NCBI GenBank assembly: GCA_006384855.1
Contig: VCJN01002436.1
Location: forward strand, 1-64,000
Length of the DNA stretch: 64,000 nucleotides
Source: Tetraselmis striata
Taxonomy: Eukaryota > Chlorophyta > Chlorodendrophyceae > Chlorodendrales > Chlorodendraceae
Direction: 5' to 3'
Shown: piece by piece, positions 44,298 to 54,632 of the stretch
How the letters are laid out: the number at the start of each line of letters is the position of its first letter
Position numbering within the stretch: position 1 is the stretch's first letter
Made by a program: the position numbers and the translations under genes
The notes under the pieces: generated by a model
The model's input: the letters and a program-made list of their open reading frames with translations, nothing else
The model's database searches: none
What the model was told of the DNA's origin: nothing

Positions 44298-47200
44298 CTC
44301 TGCCGCATCATGACACCCACATACACCTGACCCCAAACATGCCCGGAAGCTCAGGTTTTTTGTGCGATGTCCTGCACTCATTGTGTATTCAATATGACAT
44401 AATAAGAATACTTGATAAGGCTAAATGCATGCGATCCAGGACCGTCCAGTTATAAGGACCAATGTTCAGACTCGCGGGATCGCCCCGTCTGGACTTGCGC
44501 CACAAATAAAGACTCCTCCGTATGAGCCAGTTTTCCCGGGAAATTGCTGCATGAAGATATTTTATCATGGCAAGTACAAAGCATCAGAAGTGCTGTCGGC
44601 AACTCGCAATCGTTAGCAGCCCCTAGATATTCTACGCGTACCAATGCAGGCGGTACTCGTTGTGTTCAACCCGCGGTCAAGGGCACTGTGCTCTGAAACA
44701 GGTATCGGGGCCCAACATGTGCATTTTCATTGTCAAGGGCACTGCATTCTGCAATCGATGTCAGCTGGGTGCAATGCAGGTCACTTCCGGGGTGGGCCCG
44801 CCAGGATGGGTTGACGCTGTCGCGCTGCACATACCGAGTGTGCGATCTTTTCGCGGTCGGCGCTTGAATCCTTAGCGCCACCCTTTCCAGCGGGAGCTCG
44901 CCGCCCGGTGCGGCCCTCCACGCACCCCTTGCAGAGCGTGTCGATGAGGCCGCTCCCCTGTGGATAGTGGGGCCATGGGCAGCGGGCGCGATCGGCGCGG
45001 AGCAAAGCGGGCTGGGATGGGGTGGGATGACGCCGGGCAGCTTTTGCTGGACAGACAGGGCAGCAGCCAATGATGGCAATGGCAAAGGGAGTGGCGCGTT
45101 GAAGTACTTGCTGCAATATCACTTGATACGATATATGGGTATACGGGTGCCTACGCGCCTGTAAGAACCCACATTATAAGCCTCAAAATGGGATTGCTAG
45201 CAACCTGTGAGAACATTCGCTATCAGTCCGCAATAGTTTCGCCTACATGGGACCTATGGCAGGTAGGGCAGGTTCGTATTCGCTGTGTTCTTTTGACCGC
45301 GGCAGCACCCACATGCCACATGCACCCGCATGCCACAGCAATAACCATCGTCCAGTAAGCTCGTGTATCCACCTATAACAGGTACCAACACTGGGAGCGA
45401 TTCCAGCGCTCCCGGGCGCCACTCAGGCCGGGTGACGGACCTTGATCTCCCAGAAACAGGGCGCGTCCACCGCCATCTCGCCCACCACGCCCAGATATGC
45501 GGCCAGAAGTTCCTTCGGCAGCACCGCGCCGCGGCTGAGCGCCGCCTTGGCCAACGCGGCCGCCAGCACAAAGAGGAGGCAGCGCTCGCGGCCCGCTGCG
45601 GAGAATTTGCGGGCGACCTCGATCTCGTCCTCCTTCAGGGGCCTGGCACAGGGTCCAGTGTCGGCGACCCATGCATGTGTAGCTGTCGTACTTTGTGGGG
45701 CTAAGCAGCCGGTCTACAATAGTGCCGCTGTGCCGGCTCGCACACAAAAGATGCCGCCATACTTTAGTGATGTGTGTGTGTGTGTGTGTGTTCATCGTAC
45801 AGTACACCTACGATAAATACCATGAGGTGAATAACTTGTATCGATTCGCGCCTCTCGTGAATATGATACAGTCGGTACATATACCTGCTATTATATTCTA
45901 ATGTAATACTGATTTTACATGCTCTGTAAGTGTGTATCCCCAAGAATGGCAGAGGTGGTGGCTCCCAGTTGATGACCAGAATGCCAGGCGGTTTACGGGT
46001 GCAGACGCACCTATAAGAACCCGTATTGTAAGCCTCACATCGGGATTGCTTGCAACCTATAAGGAAACATAAGCTATAGTTACACTGTAGTTTCGTCTGC
46101 ATTTGACCTCTGGCAGGCAGGCCAGGTTCTTATTCGCAATGTTCTTACTACCGCGCGTCGGCACCCGCACCTCATCACGCTGTTGGCCTGGTCGATGGCG
46201 GACGCATGCACCACGCAGCGCACGCTCATGACGACGCGCCGCCCAGCCGGCAGGCGGGCCAGACGGCGCAGCACCGAGGCCACCATGCGGTGCGTGGCCA
46301 CGCTGTCGGGGTCAAAGCCGCCAAAGCAGGCGTAACCTCCGGGCCCGCGCTGGATGTTGGCCGGGATCTTGACTCCAGCCTCAATGAGGACCGCCTGGGC
46401 AAAGGGATGGGGACACCATCAAGAGAGAGGGGAGGGGGAGAGGGGGGGAGGGGGGGGGGGCTTCTGTCAGGGTGGGTAGCTGGTAATGAAAAGGCATCCC
46501 GTAAAAACTCGTTTTGTAAAACAGTATACAATCCCCTTATTATTGTGGAAGAGTTCAGCGTCATTATCGTGACGTTTCCAACAACTAACGGAGTATTCCT
46601 AGTCTTGTATGTCCGAACTCAGCAGCGCTGAGCTGCTTAGGTCATGGCAGCTAAGTTCTAAGCGTACGCGTGTGTTGGTTTTGGAGCGCTGCATACAGCA
46701 GCAGAGCCGAGTAGCCGCTCTAGATGTGGACTTAGAAAACAAAGCCTGACAGCAGCGCAACCTGGCCGATATATGTGGCATGACACGCTGCGAAACGGTG
46801 GCGGGTGATGGGGGCAGGTGGGTGGGGGCTGTGTGATTGCCTGCAGCGGCTCCAGCAGCCCCTCCACGTGATGCTTCATCAGTATGGTGCCGTTAGCCGC
46901 CTGCCGCCCTGCCAGGCCGAGCAGTTGGTTGTACGCCGCCTCCACCACGGCCGCCGGGATTGCGTGCGCCTTGGGCACCAGGATGCGCACCAGGCACTGG
47001 ATCGCGCCGAGCTTCATCTCCTTCTTGCGGCTCTTCATGTCAGCCAGTGCGCCCTGCGTGTGCGCGGCAGCCAGTCAGCGATCCATAATAATCTCCGATC
47101 ACCGGTCCAGACTTCCAGTGCCCCCCCCCCCCCCCCCCGCCCCCCCCCTCGCCCTCGTGAAGATGCGCGCTCTCTTAGCAGCAGCCCCAGCAAGGGGGGG

Positions 47201-49963
47201 GGGGGGGGGGGGGAGAAGCCCGGCTACCGAACCTTCATGGTTTTGCTGAGCTTGAGGGGGAAGATGGCCCGGCCACTAGAGGTGGAGATAACGGAGCCCA
47301 GAACGTTGGCCGCTGCCGTGGTGACAAGGCGGTACATCGGCGTGGTGTTGGCGTCCGGGCTGATGCTGGCCACGTCATCGCCCGCGGCGCCGTCCGAGCT
47401 CTGCTTGGCATGCTCCTTCGAGGCAGGGCACCCCGGGCGGTCAGCGGCATGGACTAGTTCCTGGATGAATGAGTGCTACTGGTAGGCCCGTTTGCGCATT
47501 TCCTCGTGACTTCCACTGTGGTGGCATTGTCATCAAATGGTTGATTCGCAGTTGGCGCTGCTCAAGGTGCTAAAGGAGAGAGGGGGACGGGCGGGCGGCC
47601 TCGCTGGACCGCCGCCACACCTGCAGCACATGCATGCAGAGGTAGAGCATGTGGTGGATGGAGCCGCACTCCACCATGGCGCCGGGGAGCAGCGCCGCCA
47701 TGCGCGCGGTGGCCATCCACTTCCGGAACCACACCATCTCCGGCTCCAGCGCCGCCAGGATGTGGAATGCGCACACCGTGTCGTTGCCCAGCCCCACCGG
47801 CGGCACGCCGCCCGTGATGGGGCTGACTTGGTAGCCCACCAGAAGGTGGCAGGTAGCCTGGATGATGTCCTACAGGGGGTAATGGAGCGGGTGGTTGCAG
47901 GGGTCAATACAGACAAGAGCAGGGTGTGTGCAGGATAAAGGCAGGAGAGGTTTGGGGGGGGGGGGGGGGGGGCAGCATCAGGGGGGGGGGAGCAGCAAGA
48001 GGGGGATGGGGACCTGCAGCAGGCGCGGGCTATAGAGGGCCCAGCAGCTGGGAAGCTCCCACAGTAGGTGCAGCATCAGCTGCAGCGGCCGCCTGTGCGC
48101 CTCGCTTATCTCCTCATTAACCGAGCCTGCGGCGTGCGCCCCAGCTCCTCCTCATTCCCGTTGCTTCTGGGACCACCAGCAGGCAGGGTGCTGCTCACTG
48201 GGGAGCAGGGTAGCAGGCCGGGTGGGGGCGCCTCACCCTCGAGGTCCAGCGCAGGATCCACCATGGACGCAAGGTACGCCGCCAGAAGAAAGACGTCCGC
48301 CATCTGCAGGGGCGAGTCCGACACCGCCTTGGCCAGCTCCTCCATCAGCGGCAGCAGCGCGGCGCCCACTGCCTCGTTGCCGGAGCGCAGCGCGGAGGAC
48401 AGCAGCTCCACCGCCGCCTCCCACTTGGCGGACTCGGCGAGCGAGCCGGCGTGCACGTGCCCCGCTTGCACTGCAGCAATGGCGGATTCTGGCCGGCGCA
48501 CAGGTGGGAGCACAGGCGCAGGAGCGGGCGGCGGGCTGTTGGTGGGGGTGGGGGCACCTAATGGACATGGCAGCACGCGCCACGCTGCCATCACGAGGGG
48601 GCATGCAGCGGTGAAGCCAGGCGCGCACCAACGACCCGAGGTTGGTCGGACGACAGCGCCTTCAGCGTGGCAAGCGTCTTTTTGGTGGAGCGATCCACCC
48701 GGTAGCTGCGCCCCGAGCGCACACGGCGATTGCACATCCTCAGCCGTGCCGCGGTGCGGAGCTGCGGGGCAGGGCAGGGAGGGGCGCCAGCCACCTACCC
48801 GCCGGCCGCGGCCTCCTCCTCCTCCTCTTCATCGCTGTCGCTGGACATGGGGTCCTCCATGTTCCAGACCTGCGGGCTGCTGCCGCTGTCAAGATCGATC
48901 CCGCGCCCCATGTCCTGCGCACATCACAGCAGCCGGAGTCGCTGAGCCCATGCATTGACCTCTTGTGCGGCATCAGAGAAGGGCAGCACTAAGCCCCTTG
49001 CACACGTGGCACGGGGGCGGGGGGGGGGGGGGGGGGCACCTCCTTCAGCTGCAGGGTCTCCACGCATGCTTGGGCCTCCCCCATCACTCGCAGCTGCAGC
49101 GCCTGATGGGGCAGGGCACTTAGCTGAAGGCGCCACGAAAGGGTGCGGGGGGGAGGGGGGGGGGGGGGGACAGAGACAACGCACTCTGCCATGATGCCTT
49201 GCAGGGGGGGACACCCACCTGGAACTGCGACGTCTTTGCCAGCTTCTGCGTCACCTCCGTCGCCGTTGTCTCCCCCACCTGCCCACCAGCTGCGGAGCAT
49301 GGGCGGCAATGTCATTGAGCGAACGCAGCATGCCTGGAAGGACATCAGACGCACCCCATCCAGGGACCAGATGGCGGTGTCAGAGGTGCAGCGCAACCGC
49401 TGCCTTTGGGCGCGCCGCTATCACCCAACTTCATCACCTTGTGCCATTAGGAAATGCCTGCTCCCCCGGCACCCTACCCCACCTGCATGAGAGGCCACAG
49501 GGGGGTGGGCCCGCACCTCCCCCCACCACCTCCGCCAGCTTCCGCGGCGCCTGCAGCCGCAGCGCATCCTCAAGCCGCCCCTCTAGTAGCTCCACGAGGG
49601 GCAGTAGCTAGCGGCGCGGCACACCACCGGATCAGCTTGGTGGACCTGCCCCTCCTCATACCCATGTCATTGCATAATGTACCCCCCCCCCCCCCCCCCC
49701 CCAAACACACACACACACACACCTACCCCCGCCCCCCCATTATGAACCCCAAGGACTGGCGCGCGGCGCCGTCGTCGACAGAGCGGCCGATCACTCACGT
49801 GGAACTCCTCGTGCGTAGTCTGTAGGTTCCGCAATGCAGCCTCGGCTGAAGCGGGGGTGCTGATATCCACCCCCCGCTCGCCCAGGTCGCGTGCCAGGCG
49901 CGCCAGCGTCGCCTCCATCGGCGGCTGCATCGGACCGCGCGTCTTGGGCCGCTCGCCCTCCAT
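33767..49963 (-). CDS. Large intron-rich gene, ~1,340-residue helical-repeat protein of unknown identity
   Basis: About 34 exons, listed 5' to 3': 49963-49799, 49607-49530, 49278-49219, 49123-49040, 48914-48799, 48705-48629, 48470-48237, 48126-48014, 47869-47621, 47415-47233, 47053-46841, 46394-46171, 45642-45441, 44957-44886, 44167-44000, 43298-43173, 43030-42947, 42401-42321, 42003-41926, 41461-41381, 41190-41113, 40488-40457, 40332-40253, 38994-38832, 38216-38128, 37994-37889, 36874-36703, 36245-36105, 35571-35493, 35385-35314, 35002-34904, 34611-34555, 34096-33995, 33838-33767. Nearly all have GT/AG borders and phases that join. The ends of exons 14 and 24/25 are uncertain, and exon 11 seems to use a GC donor. 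The start is MEGERPKTRGP and the end is NNIPMPPS then TGA. An acidic stretch (SSDSDEEEEEE) precedes YRVDRSTKKTLATL. Later exons are Leu/Ala-rich helices, some ARM-like (AMCAGALCSIATCPMG), with one basic linker (GGGRGPKTKKKGSRRAS). No catalytic motif, signal peptide or membrane segment is seen. It is probably a scaffold; the family is not recognised. Confidence 0.75.
35955..35988. repeat. (AG)n microsatellite
   Basis: About 17 AG units within an intron of the large gene, followed by a G run. Confidence 0.95.
36208..36350 (-). repeat. Inverted-duplication arm covering an exon of the large gene
   Basis: Contains the 5' half of the exon reading VASGYFTGTSRRDDWG on the minus strand, plus its upstream intron. 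It is the reverse complement of 36939-37075 with few differences; both carry GCCGGACGCCACCCTGTG and GGTTTCGGAGCA. This copy is in phase with neighbouring exons, so it is the functional one. Confidence 0.8.
36939..37075 (+). pseudogene. Inverted partial exon copy inside an intron
   Basis: A plus-strand copy of the exon at 36245-36105 and part of its upstream intron, lying in the intron between 37889 and 36874. It reads VASGYFTGTPRSRSW before diverging. Because it is antisense to the gene it should not be spliced in, but the transcript could fold back on the true exon ~700 nt away. Confidence 0.7.
37485..37640 (+). repeat. ~150-bp intron-dwelling repeat, copy 1
   Basis: Common landmarks are AAGCCT-AAAT-GG, TTGCATGCAACCTATA, CATTCGACCTC-GACTGG and GGGCAGGTCCGTACTCG. 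It matches the copies at 45.16 and 46.01 kb. All copies face the same way, antisense to the large gene. Confidence 0.7.
38084..38098. repeat. Poly-C tract in an intron (one of many)
   Basis: This plus-strand C run (G on the sense strand) is a rarer orientation. Most tracts in this gene are C on the sense (minus) strand. Confidence 0.8.
40785..40900 (+). repeat. ~150-bp intron-dwelling repeat, copy 2 (partial)
   Basis: TTTTCCTACATTGGCCTCTG, GGCAGGCAGGGCAG-TTCCTATTTGCGG-GC and CACCGGCACACGCAC align with copies 3 and 4. The 5' part is missing or diverged. Confidence 0.55.
41505..41905 (+). pseudogene. Inverted copy of exons 3-4 of the large gene, inside its own intron
   Basis: Plus-strand GTCGGGGAGACAACAGCGG matches the sense strand of exon 3 (49278-49219, VGETTATEV). 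Then come the same GTGGGTGTCCCCC donor region, a C run, a copy of exon 4 (LSALPHQALQL followed here by a TGA) and ~130 bp of the next intron (CTCAGCG-CTCCGGCTGCTGTGATGTG). The match to 48905-49290 extends about 380 bp in inverted orientation. The copy has a lost codon phase and a stop, so it is a dead duplicate. It lies between exons 19 and 20. Confidence 0.85.
44258..44294. repeat. (CA)n microsatellite
   Basis: About 18 CA units in an intron of the large gene (GT on its sense strand), starting near the presumed splice region 5' of 44.17 kb. Confidence 0.95.
45155..45310 (+). repeat. ~150-bp intron-dwelling repeat, copy 3
   Basis: CCTGTAAGAACCCACATTAT, AAGCCTCAAAATGGGATTGC, GCAGGTAGGGCAGGTTCGTA. 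Closest to copy 4. Confidence 0.75.
45771..45791. repeat. (TG)n microsatellite
   Basis: About ten TG units in an intron of the large gene. Confidence 0.95.
46005..46165 (+). repeat. ~150-bp intron-dwelling repeat, copy 4
   Basis: CCTATAAGAACCCGTATTGT, AAGCCTCACATCGGGATTGC, GGCAGGCAGGCCAGGTTCTT. It ends a few bases before the exon border at 46171 and so overlaps the 5' splice site region of exon 12. Confidence 0.75.
49704..49722. repeat. Poly-C run followed by (AC)n
   Basis: A ~20-base C run (49682-49702) is followed by an AC repeat, in the first intron of the large gene. Confidence 0.9.
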
Positions 49964-50184
49964 CCCAGCCGGACTCGAGCCGCTCCGCCCTCGCGCGGAC
50001 TCAAACCCCTCGGCGCCTCACTGGCCAACTCGACCCTGACCTGGCGGGCTTTTGACAGCACACGCTCTAATCAGCCTGGGGTGTGCAGACACCAGAGATG
50101 AGCGGTCGCGTGAAAACGGCCCGCCTCCCGCACGAGGCGGGTTGGACCGGTACGGTAATACCATACCACACCTTCAGCTGGCGT

Positions 50185-50335
50185 GTCCCGGGTTTACCCT
50201 GTTGATGCATTAGCCCTTCGGGGTTCGAATGAGGCAATGGTCTATGGGCTATGCCAGACCTACGACTGCAGTTGGCGCACGAGGTCAAGTGCTGGGGCGG
50301 CTTCGGCCGATGCCCCGGGGCGAACTTTACTTCTA
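50185..50335 (+). mobile_element. SINE body copy (copy 6)
   Basis: The best-preserved body: TCCCGGGTTTACCCTGTTGA, CCCTTCGGGGTTCGAATGAG, GGCTATGCCAGACCTACGAC, GTTGGCGCACGAGGTCAAGT and CCCCGGGGCGAACTTTAC. No clear tRNA head. It lies upstream of the large gene's start codon. Confidence 0.8.
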
Positions 50336-50339
50336 CTTT

Positions 50340-51990
50340 CACCTGGCCATGCCCCGACGACGAGTGCCTGTAGTCGCTATCTCCTACGCGGCCTATTCTT
50401 CTTCGGCCGTCGGGACCGGACTGGCAAAAGTCAAACCATTAATTATTAATTAATAGCTAGTCTCTACGCGCGGCCGATTATCCAACTCGGCGGCCCTATA
50501 CCTCTCCACATAAGTTTGGGGTCCTTTTTGGCTGAATATGAAATGAAAAATACTAGGGTACCTAAACGCAGGACTTTGGGGCTGGAACCCGGGAATGGTT
50601 TAGGTTGTTATTTAAAACCTTTTGCTTGATAGGGTCTGAATTATAACCTAATACCCTAAGAATAGGGTGTTGCGATCTGGCGCGGGGCTCAAAGGGCATG
50701 ACGCACTGATGCACAATGATACATGTTATTGGCACATATATGATGGCCCACATGCATAGAGCATTGTATGGTGCAATGGCCGTAGATGTGTGAGGAAACA
50801 TAGTAGCTCGCGGGTTGGGTGGGTTTGGGTGGGCATAGTCACGTAAGGCAGAGTGGGCACACGTGCGTGTGACGATGCTAGGACCAGTGCAGTTCTGCCC
50901 ACTGCAAGCGACACCCCCTTGACTTCAAACGCTTACAGCGACTCAGGGAGTGCTCCAAAAATTCTGAAAAATGCGCAAAAAATTCCTTGCGTCAAACGCA
51001 GGAGGTGATGATCGTGTTTTGAGCACCTTATTTGCACGTTTTGACCACTTTCTAGCGATAAACACAAAATATATCAATCACGGCATCATTTCGCAACACT
51101 CAGCCTCAACACGGGGGCGTAGCTTTGCGCTATGTGTGCCCCCTTACTCCATACGCATTTGTGTGACAGTGTTATGAATGTAGATGCACACGGGGCGGCG
51201 CAAACTTGACACATGCTCCCTCTCTAGCCATGTCCTCGATGGCCAACAGCATTGTGCTGTTTTTCAACATATTATTTTTGCTGATATTCGAGCAATTAAT
51301 AGCGCGCTGCTATATGGCATTCTACTTGTGATTCGGCGCAATTGCCATGCGTGCACGTGACCCCCATTGATGCGCTCTCGCCTAAGCCAAGGAGGGCTCA
51401 ATAAGCCTTTCATGCGTGAGTGGGCAACAATAACGGCACCATTTTTGGCCGAAAATCACGCCATGTAGTGGTGAAACTGTAATTTAGGGCTTGCGCAATA
51501 CCCTTAGTGACCTAATCTTGGTGCCCCACACATGTTGTAGGTGAACCTTACACTAAAGATGGCAGCATGTCAGTACGGCGTGGATTTGCGCGTTGGGTGT
51601 ATGCGTACGAAGGGATGGCGCAACTTGTTATTTTACAGTGCAAGTTTTACACGCATTGATTTGCCATTTCTCGAGGGGCGCAGAACGACGCATGCCATGT
51701 CGCACGGTTAGGCCTAGAGCGCGCCCCCATTTTTTTGCGAAGTCGACCTCGCCCTTAGTCACTTGCATGCAATTGCCCACACCGTATTTTCTGCATGACA
51801 TGCGCATGTCGAACAAAACTGCAAAACCCAAATTTATGTGGAGGGGTGTACTGATGCGCATGTAGCGAATACTGTTTATTGGAAAAGTACATTTTTCTGC
51901 GCTGGCGCGCGCGCGTGCTGCTGCTACTACAGCTATGTAATCCGCGTAAACTGCTGATGTTATTTATGGCTGTTGTTGCTGCCAGCAGTA
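50340..51990. other. Stretch without a recognised gene
   Basis: AT-richer than its surroundings, with no conserved frame. Part may be the promoter and 5' leader of the large gene to its left, but I cannot mark an initiation site. Confidence 0.4.
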
Positions 51991-51992
51991 GC

Positions 51993-52175
51993 TTTTGGAG
52001 GGGCTGGCGGGCCACAATCAATTGAGATGCAAAACACAGCGCATTACAGCGTTTGCTCGAAATGGCCCATGCCGCACAATAGTCTTAGCAAGTTTGAGAT
52101 GCCCAACTATAGCTTCATCGATATTCGAGTGATATTGGCTATCGAAGGGCAGCCAATACCTTCTAAATGACTCTT
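51993..52175 (+). repeat. ~185-bp direct repeat, copy 1
   Basis: Matches 52556-52735 from TTTTGGAGGGGCTGG through GCATTACAG-GTTTG and CTATAGCTTCATCGATATT to GCCAATACCTT. Diverged, same orientation, ~560 bp apart start to start. Confidence 0.8.
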
Positions 52176-52574
52176 CCTCCTCTGGCTTAATCGCGTAGGG
52201 CGAGGTGGAGCGATTAAAAGCCGGTAATGAGTTGGGTCTTGCAGACCTCGTCCTAACAATGTGTATAGTGGGATGGCCGAGGTTCCTACGACCCCTTGTG
52301 ACCCACTACACCCTGAGCTAGTGTTGCGCTTGATCTTCCTCTTCTTTCGCTCCTGCGGTTGTCGCCCGTTGGAGGGCAACACTCCTCCAGCTGGTTCAAC
52401 TAGCCCAGCAGCTGTCGGTAGGCGTTGAATACTTATTAGTATCGCCGCATGCTTAAGCGGAGAGAGCGCGCGACGCACGCGGCCGTGCCGTCCCTTCCAA
52501 AAACTTGATTTCGCCGCCAATGCCATCACAGCTCCGAAATCATCGAAATTGACCTTTTTGGAGGGGCTGGGCAC
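52107..52574 (-). CDS. Hypothetical basic protein, 155 residues
   Basis: An open minus-strand frame starting MPSPSKKVNFDDFGAVMALA, with basic clusters (KGRHGRVRR and ERKKRKIKR) suggesting nucleic-acid binding. It spans exactly from one 185-bp repeat to the next, so the start lies in one repeat and the C-terminus in the other. Not recognised; it could be a small element's gene or chance. Confidence 0.25.
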   Translation of the reverse strand: MPSPSKKVNFDDFGAVMALAAKSSFWKGRHGRVRRALSPLKHAAILISIQRLPTAAGLVEPAGGVLPSNGRQPQERKKRKIKRNTSSGCSGSQGVVGTSAIPLYTLLGRGLQDPTHYRLLIAPPRPTRLSQRRKSHLEGIGCPSIANITRISMKL

Positions 52575-52735
52575 AATCAGTTGACATGAAAACTACACAA
52601 TGCATTACAGTGTTTGATCAAAGTTGCCGTTGCCGCACATTCAATATAGTCCTAGCCACTCTGAGCTGCCCGGCTATAGCTTCATCGATATTATCGAAGA
52701 GCGGCCAATACCTTTGACCTGACTCCCAACATACT
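52556..52735 (+). repeat. ~185-bp direct repeat, copy 2
   Basis: Partner of 51993-52175. Confidence 0.8.
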
Positions 52736-52744
52736 GCACTCACG

Positions 52745-53445
52745 TACTTTAGTTTACGCCGTAGTTAACGGCGCCCGTTAAAACACCCGCGTGACCATCT
52801 GAGTGTACGCCGGCGTATACGCGGTTGCGTAATCCGCAGCAGCATCATCAGCGGCGTGATCGCCGCCGCCCGGGAAGCAAGTCAGGGGTGCACCTCCGAC
52901 TCCGACCACCGATCCATGCAAATGCGCATGCTCGGTATGTACGTGGGGCGCCACCCGAACTATCCCTTCGCATGACATGTGAGGTACGCCGACATGTACG
53001 TGCTGATGTGTACAGCGGGGCTTCATCCGTTCATCCGTCATCCGCCGGAGAACTTCGACCGTGTAGGCTCATGCAACGCGATTGTGCATGGCACGACGAC
53101 GATGGTACCAGGTCACTACCATGTCGCTATTGATGCGCATGCCACGCGCTGCGCGGGGCAGCGCCGGGTGCTGGCTTGTAATTATTGTAACCTGCGAATC
53201 AACATCAAAATGTGCTGTGCCACATATGTGCTAGAATATGCATCCGATCATCGCATCCTCCGTGCATGTTCAATGGCCCACATCCGCGATCAACCGCCAA
53301 CTCGGGTATGCGTTATTCCGCAACCAAGTGGCGAGCGACTTCCGACCCGAATGGTTGGAAACTCGTGACAAGTCCGCGGTGCGGGCTGCAGCGTCGGGAA
53401 ATGCCCTGACGTATGCTTGCTTACATGCTACTGAAATCTAGCATA
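52745..53445. other. Unassigned stretch beside the DIRS relic
   Basis: A plus-strand frame (52979-53368) carries HPPENFDRVGSCNAIVHG and a CNYC motif. It looks protein-like but matches nothing I know. It may be an outer part of the DIRS relic or an older host fragment. Confidence 0.3.
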
Positions 53446-54632
53446 AAGTTTGCCAAAAAAGTAGCCGGCCCTAACCCCGGTGGCTAGTGGTGTGAGCAAA
53501 AACCGCATGTCGGAGACCGAAATACCTTCACGTATTGTTCTATTAATTGCACCGGACTGTCATGAAATATGCGATGTCATCTGCAATATCGGCAAACGAT
53601 GCGCTTGCATGTTGTCCACATTTTATTGACATTAACGCAATTGCGAATATACGGGTGTGGAGAGTGTGCATCGCCGCAGATTCGCACGTCGGAGCGAGGC
53701 TGGACCAAATGATATCGACCCGTCTGGGAGGATACGGTATTTTCATCCGAAGCTGGGTGGCAGCACCTCTTCTCGGACAGCATAGGTTTAAAAACACTAG
53801 GCATAACCCTTGGAGGAAACCATATGACCGGCTGAGGTTGAAAACCCGCATGTAGCTACTGCGGAATTCGACTAACGTAAGTGCATGCCGGCGTGTGCCG
53901 GGCTTGCGCACGACCCGTTTAGCCACCATATGTAATAATTCCCCGACCGCCGCTTCTTGGCACGGATTTGCCAACGTCCATTGCATCCAGTGCGTGACAG
54001 CGAGCGATGATGACGCCCATGCCAATCAATGATAATCACTATTCTAGCTCCTACCGTTGCAGGGTAATGCTTATTCAAGTCCCAAATGCAATGTGCAATA
54101 AATGTTCGCAGCAGTCCCACCGTTGCATGAAGGGGCGAAACACCTCTGGCACTGCAAAACCGCTGGAAAATGGCAAGCGAAGACTCGTACATTTCCGTAG
54201 ATGACGTCCTAAGGCGATTTGCTCCCACAATGTCCGCCAGTTGGTTCTTGTCTGGTCCATTCAGCAGCGTGACACGCTGCTCCATATGGCAAACTTCGCG
54301 GTGTATACAACCCATTCATGCGCATCGGTGTATCTTAGCCCCGCGCAGCTCGCGCACAAAGTCATCCCATAGTCTGCGCAACATTAGACAGCCCGCATGT
54401 CTGATGCGTAACATGCGAAGCATGTCGACGTCATGCGGGGCGGCGCCGCCTCTAGCAACACATGCATAATAAGGGAAATGAATAATAATGCGTACAACGC
54501 CCCATTCTGTGGGGCCGCTAAAAACACAATGCTACGGTTTCCGGTTGCTCTCGCAACGCGAGGTGCCCGCCGTCCAGGCGCTACATCCGTTCCGTTGCGA
54601 ATATCTCGGCGCTGGCCGCCCGCCTCACCTAG

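Noticed and set aside
48629-49963. Identification of the large gene as CAND1
   Set aside because: The acidic stretch followed by YRVDRSTKKTLATL resembles the CAND1 acidic-loop region, but the N-terminus, the later exons and the C-terminus do not match what I know of CAND1.
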